A stretch of 64,000 nt of DNA from Bradyrhizobium elkanii USDA 76 (GCF_023278185.1 NZ_CP066356.1:496001-560000); one strand, 5' to 3'; shown: positions 7,698 through 16,989, numbered from the stretch's first letter. Numbers and translations are program-made. Notes: a model not told the origin generated them from the sequence alone.

Positions 7698-8498
7698 TCA
7701 CCGCCCCTTGAAATTCGCGACGCGGCGTTCGGCCGTCGCCTTGACGCCTTCCTTGAAGTCTTCGGTCGCGCGCAGCTTGGTCTGCTCGGCGAGCTCGTGG
7801 TTGGTGGCGGCGAGCACGCGGTCGGCGAGGCCGGCGCGCATGGTGGCGCGGGTCGAGACCAGGCCGAGCGGCGAGCATTCGGCGATCTCCTGCGCGAGCT
7901 TCATGGCTTCGGCCCGCACCTGGTCCTGCGGCACCAGCACATTGGCGAGGCCCCAGCGATAGGCCTCTTCGCCGGTGACGCGGCGGCTGGTGTAGAACAT
8001 CAGCTCGGCGTTGTTCTTGCCGATCAGCTCCGGCAGCGTCGTGGTCAGGCCGAAGCCCGGATGGAAGCCGAGCTTGGTGAAATTCGCCGAGAAGCGCGCT
8101 TCGGGGCAGGCGACGCGGAAGTCGGCGGAGACGGCAAGGCCGAGGCCGCCGCCGATCGCGGCACCATGGATCGCCGCGACGATCGGCTTCTTGTTGCGGA
8201 AGATGCGCACCGCCTGAACGTAGAGATGGTTGATCGGCAGGTTGGAGGCCGGATCGCTCTTGGCGCGCTCTTCCTGCTCCTGGCGGGCCGGATCGCCGAA
8301 ATTGGCGCCGGCGCAGAACGCCTTGCCTTGCGCCGCCAGCACCGAGGCGCGGATCTCGATATTGTTGTCGAACTCCTCCAGCGCGTCGGCGATCTGGTTG
8401 ATCAGCGCGACGTCGAAGAAATTCAGCGGCGGCTTTCGGATTTCGATCAGGCCGACATGGCCGTGGGTTTCGACGCCGATATCAGTGTACTTGGTCAT
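7698..8498 (-). CDS. Enoyl-CoA hydratase/isomerase family protein
   Basis: 266 residues, crotonase fold. I chose the ATG at 8498 (MTKYTDIGVE) because 'gaggacag' lies just upstream and the longer frame adds an unrelated arginine/serine-rich tail. Oxyanion-hole segments: 'AAQGKAFCAGANFGDP' (about residues 61-76) and 'GAAIGGGLGLAVSADFRVA' (about 107-125). The 'GFHPGFGLTTTLPEL' segment is typical of hydratases that lack one canonical glutamate. It is the last gene of the minus-strand cluster that includes two acyl-CoA dehydrogenases, so it probably hydrates the enoyl-CoA they make. The next gene upstream ends 40 bases away, so they are co-transcribed. Confidence 0.88.
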   Translation of the reverse strand: MTKYTDIGVETHGHVGLIEIRKPPLNFFDVALINQIADALEEFDNNIEIRASVLAAQGKAFCAGANFGDPARQEQEERAKSDPASNLPINHLYVQAVRIFRNKKPIVAAIHGAAIGGGLGLAVSADFRVACPEARFSANFTKLGFHPGFGLTTTLPELIGKNNAELMFYTSRRVTGEEAYRWGLANVLVPQDQVRAEAMKLAQEIAECSPLGLVSTRATMRAGLADRVLAATNHELAEQTKLRATEDFKEGVKATAERRVANFKGR

Positions 8499-8538
8499 GA
8501 TCTGTCCTCGTTGAACTAGCGAAGGCGAGCCCGCGCGG

Positions 8539-9699
8539 CTAGCGCAGACCAAGTCCGCGGGCGATGATGCCGCGCAGAACTTCGGTGGTGCCGCCCTGGA
8601 TCGTCAGCTTGGGCGCGGTCTTGATGGCGAAATCGAGCTGCTTTTCCAGCGTCTCGCGGTTGGTCGCGGTCTCCTCGACGAAGGCGGCGAGATCGCGCAC
8701 GCGATGCGGCAGCTGCTGCTCCCAGACCGTGCCGATGTCCTTGACGATCGAGGCTTCGACCACCGGCTCCTTGCCGGCCTGCAGCATGCCCGCGACCGAC
8801 ACCGACATGCGGCGCATGGTGTGGACCTGCGCCACCAGGCGTCCGATGCCCTCAGCGCTGCGGGTGTCCGGGTTCTTGCCGACCGCGCGCACGAGCTCGG
8901 TGAGCACGTAGTAAGTCTCGAGGAAGCGCTCGGGGCCGGACCGCTCATAGGCGAGCTCCGACGTCGCCTGCTTCCAGGCGCCATCGACCTCGCCCAGCAC
9001 GTGATCGTCGGGCACGAAGTAGTCGGTGAACACGACCTCGTTGAACTCGAACTGGCCGGTGATCTGGCCGATCGGATTCACCTGGATGCCGGGCTGCTTC
9101 ATCTTGACCAGGAACTGGGTCAGGCCGTGGCGGCGGTTTTCCTTGGTCGGCGGCGAGGTGCGGAAGATCGCGATCATGTAGTCGGCGATGTGCGCCGACG
9201 AGGTCCAGATCTTGGTGCCGTTGATCAGATAGCCGCCGTCGGTCTTGGTCGCGCGGGTCTTCGCCGCGAACAGGTCGGAGCCGGAGTTCGGCTCGCTCAT
9301 GCCGATGGCGAAGCAGACCTCGCCGCGGCAGATCCGCGGCAGGATATCCATCTTGATGTGCTCGGGGGCGTATTTCAGCAGCACCGGCCCGCTCTGGCGG
9401 TCGGCGACGAAGAAGCGCCGGGTCGGCGCGTTCGCCACCCGCATCTCCTCGGTCACCACGTAGCGCTCGAGGAACGAGCGCTCCTGGCCGCCATATTTCT
9501 TCGGCCAGGTCATGCCGAGCCAGCCCTTGGCGCCGACGCGGCGGGAGAATTCGGGCGCGTCGTTGTCCTCACGGTTCGGCGCGTGGGGATCGAAGGTGCC
9601 GGCGGCGATTTCCTCGGCGAGGAAGGCGCGCACTTCCTTGCGGAGCTGCTCGCACTTTTCCGGCAGGCGGATCGGATCGAAACGAAGGGCTGCGGTCAT
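8539..9699 (-). CDS. Acyl-CoA dehydrogenase (large, catalytic-type subunit)
   Basis: 386 residues from ATG 9699 (MTAALRFDPIRLPEK); the longer frame is rejected because it overlaps the next gene in another frame. It shows all three acyl-CoA dehydrogenase domains, with FAD-binding 'CFAIGMSEPNSGSDLFAAKT', the beta domain 'GYLINGTKIWTSSAHIADYM' and the C-terminal 'GGTTEVLRGIIARGLGLR'. It oxidises an acyl-CoA to the enoyl-CoA and passes electrons to ETF. It lies 31 bases downstream of a second, shorter dehydrogenase gene. Such pairs form heteromeric enzymes in steroid and side-chain degraders, so the two may work as one complex. Confidence 0.9.
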   Translation of the reverse strand: MTAALRFDPIRLPEKCEQLRKEVRAFLAEEIAAGTFDPHAPNREDNDAPEFSRRVGAKGWLGMTWPKKYGGQERSFLERYVVTEEMRVANAPTRRFFVADRQSGPVLLKYAPEHIKMDILPRICRGEVCFAIGMSEPNSGSDLFAAKTRATKTDGGYLINGTKIWTSSAHIADYMIAIFRTSPPTKENRRHGLTQFLVKMKQPGIQVNPIGQITGQFEFNEVVFTDYFVPDDHVLGEVDGAWKQATSELAYERSGPERFLETYYVLTELVRAVGKNPDTRSAEGIGRLVAQVHTMRRMSVSVAGMLQAGKEPVVEASIVKDIGTVWEQQLPHRVRDLAAFVEETATNRETLEKQLDFAIKTAPKLTIQGGTTEVLRGIIARGLGLR

Positions 9700-9730
9700 G
9701 ATGTCCAGTCCTGATCTTTCTGTCCTGATC

Positions 9731-10798
9731 TCAGCGCGAAGCCACCAGCGGCCACAATTCATCGGCGCCACGATTCGCGACGAGCTTGCCGAGCTCGACC
9801 GCCCAGTAGCTCTCCGAGCCGAAATCGTCGCGCCAGGCCAGCGCCCGCAGCGAATAGCGGTGCAGGATGTGCTCGATGGTGAAGCCGATCGCGCCATGCA
9901 CCTGGTGCGCGATGCCGCTGCCTTTCTCGGCCGCTTCCGAGCAACGGATTTTTGCAGAGGCCGCTTCGAGGAACACCGCGTCGGTATCGAGCGACGTGGC
10001 GTTGACGATCGTGTCGGCCGCCGAGGTCGCGGCGGCCAGTGCGGCGGCGTTTTCGCCGGCGAGGCGGGCGAGGTTGTGCTGCACCGCCTGGAATTTCGAA
10101 ATCTTCTTCTCGAAGGCGACGCGCTCGTTGGAATAGCGCACGGAAATGTCGAGCATCGCTTCCAGCGCGCCGGCGATCTGCAGGCTGCGCACCACGCCGC
10201 CCATCAGCATCAGCGTGGTCTGATCAAAACCCTTCGGCGCCGGCCTGGTCGTGACCGGCTGCACCTTGTCGAGCGTGACGGTGTCGTTGTGATCGCCGCC
10301 GAGCCCGATGCCGGATTCGATCCGGCACTTGGCGGCGTCGACCAGCGCAATCGACACCCCGCCATTGCCAACAGCCAGCACCGCGAAATGCTTTGCGTCC
10401 TTGGCAAACGGCACGCCGCGGGCGCGGCCGGAGAGGCTGCCGTCTGCGTTGAGCGTGACGCGGTCCTTCGGGCTTGCCGGCAGCACGGTCATCTCGCCTT
10501 CCGGAGAGTTGATCTTGCCTTGCGTCAGCAACCAGCCGGCCAGCATTGTTTCGGCCAGCGGAACGGCAATCGCATGCCGTCCGGCGACGTTGAGCACGCT
10601 AAACCCTTCCGCAAGACTGGCGCCGGAACCGCCGAGATCGTCGGGCACCCAGGACAGCGGCAGGCCGGCTTCGGTCAGCGCCTGCCACAGCGGCGCCTTC
10701 CATGCGCCCTGCTTGTCGTGATTGATGGTTTGGGCATCCGCGAGATCGGCGAAAATCTTTTCCGCGGTCTCGGCGACGATGTTCTCACTCTCCGCCAC
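9731..10798 (-). CDS. Acyl-CoA dehydrogenase family protein (small, divergent subunit)
   Basis: 355 residues, starting at a GTG (10798) preceded by 'gagga'. It is recognisable as an acyl-CoA dehydrogenase from the C-terminal domain ('FQAVQHNLARLAGENAAALAAA' region and 'GAIGFTIEHILHRYSLRALAW'). The FAD-contacting motifs are weak, and the protein is shorter and more divergent than its neighbour at 8539-9699. This is the pattern of the beta partner of alpha2beta2 acyl-CoA dehydrogenases, in which each half supplies different active-site residues. A 230-bp gap without a gene separates it from the IclR gene upstream, so it may start a transcription unit of its own. Confidence 0.85.
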   Translation of the reverse strand: MAESENIVAETAEKIFADLADAQTINHDKQGAWKAPLWQALTEAGLPLSWVPDDLGGSGASLAEGFSVLNVAGRHAIAVPLAETMLAGWLLTQGKINSPEGEMTVLPASPKDRVTLNADGSLSGRARGVPFAKDAKHFAVLAVGNGGVSIALVDAAKCRIESGIGLGGDHNDTVTLDKVQPVTTRPAPKGFDQTTLMLMGGVVRSLQIAGALEAMLDISVRYSNERVAFEKKISKFQAVQHNLARLAGENAAALAAATSAADTIVNATSLDTDAVFLEAASAKIRCSEAAEKGSGIAHQVHGAIGFTIEHILHRYSLRALAWRDDFGSESYWAVELGKLVANRGADELWPLVASR

Positions 10799-11028
10799 AG
10801 CGTTCCTCGTGTTGATTGGCTCGGGCTGGCCGTTCGGCCATGCCCTGCTTGTGATGTTGTCTTGCGCTCAATGATGGGGAAAAGCCATAGCCGTGACAAG
10901 CGCTGCCCGCAGGGCCACTTGCGCGGATGGCATGAAGCCGGACGCTTTGCACGAATTCCGCATTGTGAACTTTCGATGGTCCCTGTTTGCATGCCACGCG
11001 CGGGAGCGGATCGGCCAGCGACATCTGT

Positions 11029-11880
11029 TCAGTCCGCCAGATGAAACTCGATCGCCTTCCGCATCAGGTCGGCGAACTCGGTCTCCTGGGTGACCAGCGC
11101 GTCGTTCAATCCTGCGACGCACAGCACCAGCGGTTCGTTCGATTCCGCAATCGGCGGCAGGTTCATGGCGACGGCGCCCGCGCCCGGCGTGACCAGGCCG
11201 AGCGAGAAGGCGTGCCCCTTGGCGCGGACCTTCTTCAGCTCCAGCAGCAGCGCCTTGATGTCGACCTGCCGGTCGGGCCGGGTCTCGTTGGCGTTGATCA
11301 GGCGCACCAGGCGGCGCACCTCCTTGTCCGGATAGGCCGACAGCAGCGCATACCCTGATGCGGATCGCGCCAGCGGCCGCAGCGTTCCGGCCTTGACATA
11401 CAGCCGCATCGGCAGCTTGGCCTGAATGATATGGACATACTGCGCGCTGAGCCCGTTGCGCACCGCGAGCATGATGGTCTCTCCGGTCCGCGCAGAGAGC
11501 TCTTCCATCAAATTGACCAGGCGCCCTTTCGTGAACAGCGTCGGGCTCAGCCAGTGCCCCAGCATCGAGATCCGCGGCGTCGGGATATAGGTGCGGCGGC
11601 TGGTGTCATAGTGGAGATAGCCGAACGCCGTCATCGTTCGCATCAACGCCGAGGTGCTGGACTGCGGGAACTTGAGGGCGGCCGCGACTTCGATCGCGGA
11701 AGCGGCGCGCTGGTGCTCCTCGAAGAATTCGAGCACATCGAACACGCGCCGCGCCGACTTGACCGCATTGTCCATTTTCGGCAGGTCGCGCGAGGTGTCG
11801 CCGGGGAAATCGGGGCCGTCGAAAGTCCGCGCGCCGGCAGCCGCGCCGGCCTTCGCCAATTCTTTCTTCGCCACCGGCAT
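11029..11880 (-). CDS. IclR family transcriptional regulator
   Basis: 283 residues from ATG 11880 (MPVAKKELAKAGAAAG); the frame continues to 13074 but that part is a shadow of the oxidoreductase gene. The N-terminal winged helix-turn-helix is at about residues 36-95 ('SARRVFDVLEFFEEHQRAAS', 'FPQSSTSALMRTMTAFGYL'). The IclR effector-binding domain follows ('GETIMLAVRNGLSAQYVHII', 'SASGYALLSAYPDKEVRRL'). An extra 35-residue disordered N-terminus precedes the HTH. It starts 2 bases after the stop of the flavin oxidoreductase gene, so it is part of the catabolic operon and probably regulates it in response to an aromatic or acyl intermediate. Confidence 0.9.
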   Translation of the reverse strand: MPVAKKELAKAGAAAGARTFDGPDFPGDTSRDLPKMDNAVKSARRVFDVLEFFEEHQRAASAIEVAAALKFPQSSTSALMRTMTAFGYLHYDTSRRTYIPTPRISMLGHWLSPTLFTKGRLVNLMEELSARTGETIMLAVRNGLSAQYVHIIQAKLPMRLYVKAGTLRPLARSASGYALLSAYPDKEVRRLVRLINANETRPDRQVDIKALLLELKKVRAKGHAFSLGLVTPGAGAVAMNLPPIAESNEPLVLCVAGLNDALVTQETEFADLMRKAIEFHLAD

Positions 11881-11882
11881 CG

Positions 11883-13016
11883 CTATCGTCCCTGCTGCGC
11901 CACCCGCCGCTTCAGCCACCAGCCATATTGCTCGGGCCAGCTCGTCCACTCCGGATCGCATCCGAGCGCAAGTGCCGTCTGCGCGGGCCAGTTCGGATTC
12001 CACAGCAGTTCGCGGCCGAGCGCAATAAGCGTCGCCTTGCCGTCCCGCAAAATGGCTTCGGCGTAGTCCGGTTCGCGGATCAGCCCGACCGCCACCGTCG
12101 GCATGCCGACTTCCTTCTGGATGCGCTCGGCGAACGGCACCTGGAAGCCGGGGGTGCGCGACACCAGCGAATTGCCGCGCGGCAGCTTCATGCCGCCCGA
12201 CGAGCAGTCCACCATATCGATCCCGATCGCCTTCAGCTCGGTCGCAAACGCGATCGAGTCCTCGATCGACCAGCCAATGTCGACGCCATCGACCGACGAG
12301 ATGCGGACGAAAGCCGGCAGATTGTCCGGCCATTCCTCGCGCATGATCGCCGCGATCCGCAGCGGCAGGCGCATGCGGTTCTCGCGCGACCCGCCATACT
12401 GGTCGTTGCGGTTGTTCGCCAGCGGCGACAGGAACGAGTGCATCAGATAGCCGTGCGCGCAGTGCAGCTCGATGACGTCGTAACCGGCCGCCCTGGCACG
12501 GCGAAACGCCTGGCGATAGTCGTCCACCAGGGCATCGATCTGCTCTGACGTCAGCATCTGCGGCGCGGGCCAGCCGTCGTCGAAGGGAATGCCGCTCGAG
12601 GCCGCGATCTGCCACGGGCCTTCGCCGCGCGCCTTGATGTCGGCCTCGCCGAGCGGATTGCCGCCTTCCCACGGCCGCTGCGAGGAGCCCTTGCGGCCGC
12701 CATGGGCGATCTGGATCGCGGCCTTGGCGTTGAAGCTGTGGATCAGCCCGGCGAGGGCGGCGTGGTCCGCGATGTGCGTATCGTCCCAGATGCCGAGGCA
12801 GCCATGGGTGATGCGCCCCTGGGTGTTCACCGAGCTCTGCTCGACGAACACGAGGCCGGCGCCGCCGGCGGCGAGCTTGCCGATATGCGCGGTGTGCCAA
12901 TCGGTGGCGCGCCCCTCCTGCGCCGAATAGGTCGCCATCGGCGAGACCATGATCCGGTTCTTCAGTTCGAGGTCGCGCAGTTGCAGCGGGGTAAAGAGCA
13001 GCGGCAGTTCGGTCAT
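11883..13016 (-). CDS. NADH:flavin oxidoreductase / old yellow enzyme family (NamA-like)
   Basis: 377 residues, an FMN-dependent TIM-barrel ene-reductase. Diagnostic segments: 'NRIMVSPMATYSAQEGRATD' (FMN contact), 'IQIAHGGRKGSS', 'ELHCAHGYLMHSFLSPLANN' (catalytic H-x-x-H type pair region), then 'YGGSRENRMRLPLRI', and the C-terminal 'LIALGRELLWNPNWP'. The sequence is of the YqjM/NamA class, which reduces activated C=C bonds, without the iron-sulfur extension of 2,4-dienoyl-CoA reductases. The start ATG has 'ggagatc' 3-9 bases upstream. In this cluster it would reduce an unsaturated ring or side chain before beta-oxidation; the substrate is unknown. Confidence 0.9.
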   Translation of the reverse strand: MTELPLLFTPLQLRDLELKNRIMVSPMATYSAQEGRATDWHTAHIGKLAAGGAGLVFVEQSSVNTQGRITHGCLGIWDDTHIADHAALAGLIHSFNAKAAIQIAHGGRKGSSQRPWEGGNPLGEADIKARGEGPWQIAASSGIPFDDGWPAPQMLTSEQIDALVDDYRQAFRRARAAGYDVIELHCAHGYLMHSFLSPLANNRNDQYGGSRENRMRLPLRIAAIMREEWPDNLPAFVRISSVDGVDIGWSIEDSIAFATELKAIGIDMVDCSSGGMKLPRGNSLVSRTPGFQVPFAERIQKEVGMPTVAVGLIREPDYAEAILRDGKATLIALGRELLWNPNWPAQTALALGCDPEWTSWPEQYGWWLKRRVAQQGR

Positions 13017-13074
13017 GCGATCTCCAGCCTTGCCTGTGGCTTCTTGCCTGTGGTGCGTGGATTCGTGCGCGCAA

Positions 13075-14292
13075 TCATTTCTTCAGCAGCGGGCAGGCGC
13101 TCTCCTCGGGCGTCGCGAACGCCTCCTTGCCCGGGATCACCTGAACCAGCTTCTCGTAGTCCCAGGCGCCCTTCGATTCGGCCGGCGACTTCACCTGCAC
13201 GAGATACATGTCGTGGATCAGCTGGCCGTCCTCGCGCACGAATGCGTTGCGGGCAAAGAAGTCGTCGATCGGCATGTCCTTCATCTGCGCGATCACCCTG
13301 GGGCCGTCGTCGGTGCCGGATTTCTCCACCGCCTTGAGATAGTTCATGACCGCGGAGTAGAGACCGGCCTGCACCATGGTCGGCCGCTTCTTGGTCCTGG
13401 CCATGAAGCGCGCGGCAAAGTCGCGGGTCTTGTCGTCGAGATCCCAATAGAAGGCGGTCGCCAGCTGCAGCCCCTGGGCGGCCTGCAAGCCGATCGCGTG
13501 GATGTCGCTGGTCTGCATCAGGAAGGCTGCGAGCTTCTGCGTGTGCGCCATCCCGAATTCCTGCGCCTGCCGGATCGAGTTGGCGAGGTCGCCGCCGGTG
13601 TTGGCAAAGGCGATCACATCGGCCTTCGAGCTCTGGGCCTGCAGCAGATAGGACGAGAAATCCATGCTGTTGAGTGGATGCCGCACCTCGCCCGCGATGC
13701 TGCCGCCGACCTTCTCCACGGTCCTGGCCGCGTCGTTGCGCAGGGCGTGGCCGAAGGCGTAGTCGACCGTGACGAAGTACCAGCTCTTGGCGCCCGATTT
13801 GGCCAGCGCCCGAACCGTGCTGTTGGCGAGCGCATAGGTATTGTAGGTCCACTGCACCGAATTCGCCGAACAGCCCTTGCCGGTCAGATCGGAAGAGCCG
13901 GCCGACGACACCAGCATCGCCTTGTTCTTCTGCTTGGTGAGCTCGAGCACGGCGAAAGCGACGGCGGAATTGGCGAAGTCGACGATGACGTCGACATTCT
14001 CCTGCTCATACCAGCGCCGCGCGATGCCAGCGCCGATGTCCGCCTTGTTCTGATGGTCGGCATCGACCATCGCGATCGGCTTGCCCAAAACCTTTCCGCC
14101 GAAATCCGCGATCGCCATCCGGACCGCTTCGACCGCGCCGGGGCCGGCAGCATCGGCGTAGAGGCCGGCCTGATCGGTCAGCACGCCGATCTTCACCGCG
14201 TCGTCGGAAATCTGCGCGTGGGATGGCGCGGCGGCGAAGGCGACTGAAAGGATTGCAGCGCTCGCGGCGACCCATCCGTATCTCGATATCAT
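13075..14292 (-). CDS. ABC transporter substrate-binding protein, LIV type (Peripla_BP_6)
   Basis: 405 residues with a signal peptide (about residues 1-26, 'VAFAAAPSHA' then QISDDAVK). The two-lobed LIV-binding fold starts 'VKIGVLTDQAGLYADAAGPG', and 'DYAFGHALRNDAARTVEKVGG' marks the middle. It ends 'ESACPLLKK', very like the end 'ESRCPLVKK' of the protein at 855-2060, so the two are paralogues of one subfamily. No membrane components are encoded nearby. Located 15 bases after the AMP-ligase gene in the same direction, it probably delivers the ligase substrate. Confidence 0.88.
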   Translation of the reverse strand: MISRYGWVAASAAILSVAFAAAPSHAQISDDAVKIGVLTDQAGLYADAAGPGAVEAVRMAIADFGGKVLGKPIAMVDADHQNKADIGAGIARRWYEQENVDVIVDFANSAVAFAVLELTKQKNKAMLVSSAGSSDLTGKGCSANSVQWTYNTYALANSTVRALAKSGAKSWYFVTVDYAFGHALRNDAARTVEKVGGSIAGEVRHPLNSMDFSSYLLQAQSSKADVIAFANTGGDLANSIRQAQEFGMAHTQKLAAFLMQTSDIHAIGLQAAQGLQLATAFYWDLDDKTRDFAARFMARTKKRPTMVQAGLYSAVMNYLKAVEKSGTDDGPRVIAQMKDMPIDDFFARNAFVREDGQLIHDMYLVQVKSPAESKGAWDYEKLVQVIPGKEAFATPEESACPLLKK

Positions 14293-14307
14293 TGTCCTTG
14301 GTTTCCT

Positions 14308-15936
14308 CTAGTTCGATTGCCTTATGGCGTTGGTCTTGTCTTGCCGCAGGTCGATCATGCCCGGATGCGACTGCGGATCCCTGTCCGCGCCGAGCAGCAC
14401 GTGTTTCTGGATCTTGTTGGTCGAGGTCAGCGGCAGTTCGGCCACGAAGGCGATCCACGCCGGCAGCTTGAACGCCGCCAGGCGTTCGCGGCAGAAGCGA
14501 AAGATGTCTTGCGCGAGCTCGCGTGAAGCATCGGTGTCGTCGTTGCTCACGATGAACGCCGCAACTTCCTCGTCGCGGATCGGATCGCGCGCGGCGACGA
14601 CCGCCGCCTGCTTGACCAGAGGCGACGTCGTCAGCACGGCCTCGACCTCCGCCGCCGAGATGTTCTCGCCGGCGCGCCGGACCAGGTGCTTCAGCCGGTC
14701 GACGAACACGAAGGCGCCGTCCTCGTGCTGCCAGGCGCTGTCGCCGGTGTGAAACCAGCCGCCGCGCCAGGCCTGCTCGGTGGCCTCGGGGTCCTTCAGG
14801 TAGCCGGAAAAGAACCCGCGCCGCGGCGTCGCTTCCGAATGGCGCACGCAGAGCTCACCGACTGCGCCTGCCGGCAGCGCATTGCCGTCGGCATCCAGAA
14901 TGATCATTTCGAGCCCGGGCACGCTGCGGCCGATCGTGTTGGTCTCGAGATGGCGCGGTTCGACCGTGTTGAACGGACTGCGTCCGGTCTCCGTCATGCC
15001 CCAGCCTTCGACGAAGGGGATGCCGAAGCGTTCGCCGGCCCGCGCGCGCTGCTCGGGATTGGCGCCGACGCCCATCGAGAAGCGCAGCGCATGGGCTTTC
15101 TCGTCCGGCGTTTCCGGCTGCGCCAGCAGGGCCGCGACGATCACGCCGAGATAATGCAGCACGGTTGCCCGGCACGCGACGATGTCGCGCCAGGCATGTT
15201 TCGCGTTGAAGCGTTCCGGCAGGATCAGGCAGCCGCCGGTCAGCATCATCGCGATCGGGGTCAAGGTCAGGCCGGCCATGTGGAACAGCGGCAGCGGGCT
15301 GTAGAGGCGCTCCGTTCCGGCATGATACGTGGCCTCGCCGCCGTGGCTGACGTACCAGCGGCCGGTCGAGACCACGTATTCATTGGTCAGGATGCATCCC
15401 TTCGGCCGCGCCGTCGTGCCTGATGTGTAGAGCAGCGCAGCCTCGGTCGCGCTTCCCGGCTCGCCGGCGCGCGGTGGTGGCCGCTGGGCGTGCGGGACTT
15501 TCTCGACGCTGGCGCCGAGATCGTCCCCGGAGACGGTGAGCAGCGGAACGTCGCCGGTCAGCGCCTTCTGCAATTCCTTCTGATCGGCCAGCGTGACGAT
15601 CAGGTCGGGTTCGGCATGCGCGATCAGGTACGCGATTTCCGCCGCGCGATAGGCCGGGTTGATCGGAACGATCGAGACGCCGATGCCGTTGAGCGCCAGC
15701 CAATGCACGATGAAATCGGGCCGGTTCTCCAGCAGCAGGCAGGCGCGGTGTCCGTGGCCGAAGCCTGCTGCGCGGTACAGATCGCGCAATGCGCAGACCT
15801 GCCGCGCGATGGCGCCATAGGACAGTTCGACGCCATCGGGAAAGTATGCGCGGTCGGGACGCGCGGGAATGCAGAGAAAGGGTTTGAACGCTGCCGCATC
15901 GGATGTCGCAGCAAACGTGCTGAACACGGTGTACAT
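14308..15936 (-). CDS. AMP-dependent acyl-CoA synthetase/ligase
   Basis: 542 residues from ATG 15936 (MYTVFSTFAATSDAAAF); the open frame extends further upstream but without family similarity. ANL-superfamily motifs are complete: the AMP-binding loop 'LLYTSGTTARPKGCILTN', 'GWGMTETGRSP', 'GWFHTGDSAWQHEDG', the hinge region 'DRLKHLVRRAGENISAAEVE' and the catalytic lysine in 'LTSTNKIQKHVL'. It activates a carboxylic acid to its CoA ester through an acyl-adenylate. It is the first gene of the minus-strand cluster with a binding protein, ene-reductase, IclR regulator, dehydrogenases and hydratase, so it likely feeds that pathway. Substrate unknown. Confidence 0.9.
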   Translation of the reverse strand: MYTVFSTFAATSDAAAFKPFLCIPARPDRAYFPDGVELSYGAIARQVCALRDLYRAAGFGHGHRACLLLENRPDFIVHWLALNGIGVSIVPINPAYRAAEIAYLIAHAEPDLIVTLADQKELQKALTGDVPLLTVSGDDLGASVEKVPHAQRPPPRAGEPGSATEAALLYTSGTTARPKGCILTNEYVVSTGRWYVSHGGEATYHAGTERLYSPLPLFHMAGLTLTPIAMMLTGGCLILPERFNAKHAWRDIVACRATVLHYLGVIVAALLAQPETPDEKAHALRFSMGVGANPEQRARAGERFGIPFVEGWGMTETGRSPFNTVEPRHLETNTIGRSVPGLEMIILDADGNALPAGAVGELCVRHSEATPRRGFFSGYLKDPEATEQAWRGGWFHTGDSAWQHEDGAFVFVDRLKHLVRRAGENISAAEVEAVLTTSPLVKQAAVVAARDPIRDEEVAAFIVSNDDTDASRELAQDIFRFCRERLAAFKLPAWIAFVAELPLTSTNKIQKHVLLGADRDPQSHPGMIDLRQDKTNAIRQSN

Positions 15937-16139
15937 CGTGGCGAAACTTCCCTTTGACGGCCGCTGATCGATGTCAACGATGCAGATCCGAAGGAGCCCG
16001 GGTGCTTCGTTGAGCGCATTTGTCATGCGATCGCGACGTTGCGCGGAAGCTATAAGGACGAATAATATGCTGTCAAATCCATTATGAGTTTCTATAAAAC
16101 TCATATGTAGTTTGAAGCCAAAATCGGAGGTAACGAGAG

Positions 16140-16900
16140 ATGAAGATGCACATGTTGTCGGGCGGCCGTCTCCAGATGTCGAAGCGGACCTATCTGCCTG
16201 ACGCGGCGCGCGGCGAGATGATCGAGCTCCGGTGTCCTGCGTGCTGTTGCGGCACACGCAAGGCAATGTGCTGTTCGATACCGGATGCCACCCCGATGTC
16301 GCGACCGATCCTGAAGGACGGCTCGGCACGCTGGCCAAATACATGCGCCCGATCATGCCGGCGGATGATCATGTGCTGACGAGCCTGAAGGCCGTTGGCC
16401 TCGGCGCCGACGACATCGACGTGGTGATCTGCTCCCACCTGCACACCGACCATTGCGGCTGCAACGCCTTCTTCAAGAAGGCGACGATCTTCGTCCACGC
16501 ACTCGAGGTCGAGGCCGCGAATGCCGATAACGCGTTTGATCGCGGATACATCAAGGCGGATTGGGATCATCCGCTGAAGATGGAGATCTTCGATAAGCAG
16601 GTGGATGTGTTCGGCGACGGCAAGCTCACGCTGGTCCCGCTGCCCGGCCACTCGAAGGGAACGACCGGCGCGCTGGTCAAGCTCGACAACAGCGGCGAAT
16701 TCCTGCTCGCCTCCGACGCACTCAGTGTGCGCGCCAATCTCGACCAGCGGACTTCACCGAGGAACAGCCTCGATGTCGACCAGTTTCTGAAGTCGCTCGA
16801 CGAGATCGCCAGGCTCGAGGCGTCCGGCGTCAAGATCATCTGCGGCCATGACGAGGCGCAGTGGGCCAGCCTGCAAAAGGGGCCGAACGCGTATACGTGA
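16140..16900 (+). pseudogene. Metallo-beta-lactamase fold hydrolase (N-acyl homoserine lactonase-like), frameshifted
   Basis: The family N-terminus ('MHMLSGGRLQMSKRTYLPDA') is read from ATG 16140. The rest ('VSCVLLRHTQGNVLFDTG', then the zinc motif 'CSHLHTDHCG' and 'PLPGHSKGTTGALV') continues from 16232 in another frame. One base is missing near 16227-16231: 'gagctccggtgtcc' where an extra c would give E-L-P-V-S. The H-x-H-x-D-H motif and the later histidines and aspartates are intact. An intact gene would encode about 253 residues of a lactonase or related lactone/ester hydrolase. A sequencing error is the alternative. A truncated protein from GTG 16232 (222 residues) is possible but would lack the first strands. 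Confidence 0.75.
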
Positions 16901-16989
16901 GGGTTGGCGCGGTTTGCAGATGCTGTCTCACGCGATATGGTGTGCCGCCGCCGGAGTTCATCTGGCTCACAACAACAAGGAAAATGCAG

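Noticed and set aside
11881..13074. N-terminal extension of the IclR frame through the oxidoreductase gene
   Set aside because: The extension lies in another frame of a clear old-yellow-enzyme gene and is Arg/Ala-rich without similarity.
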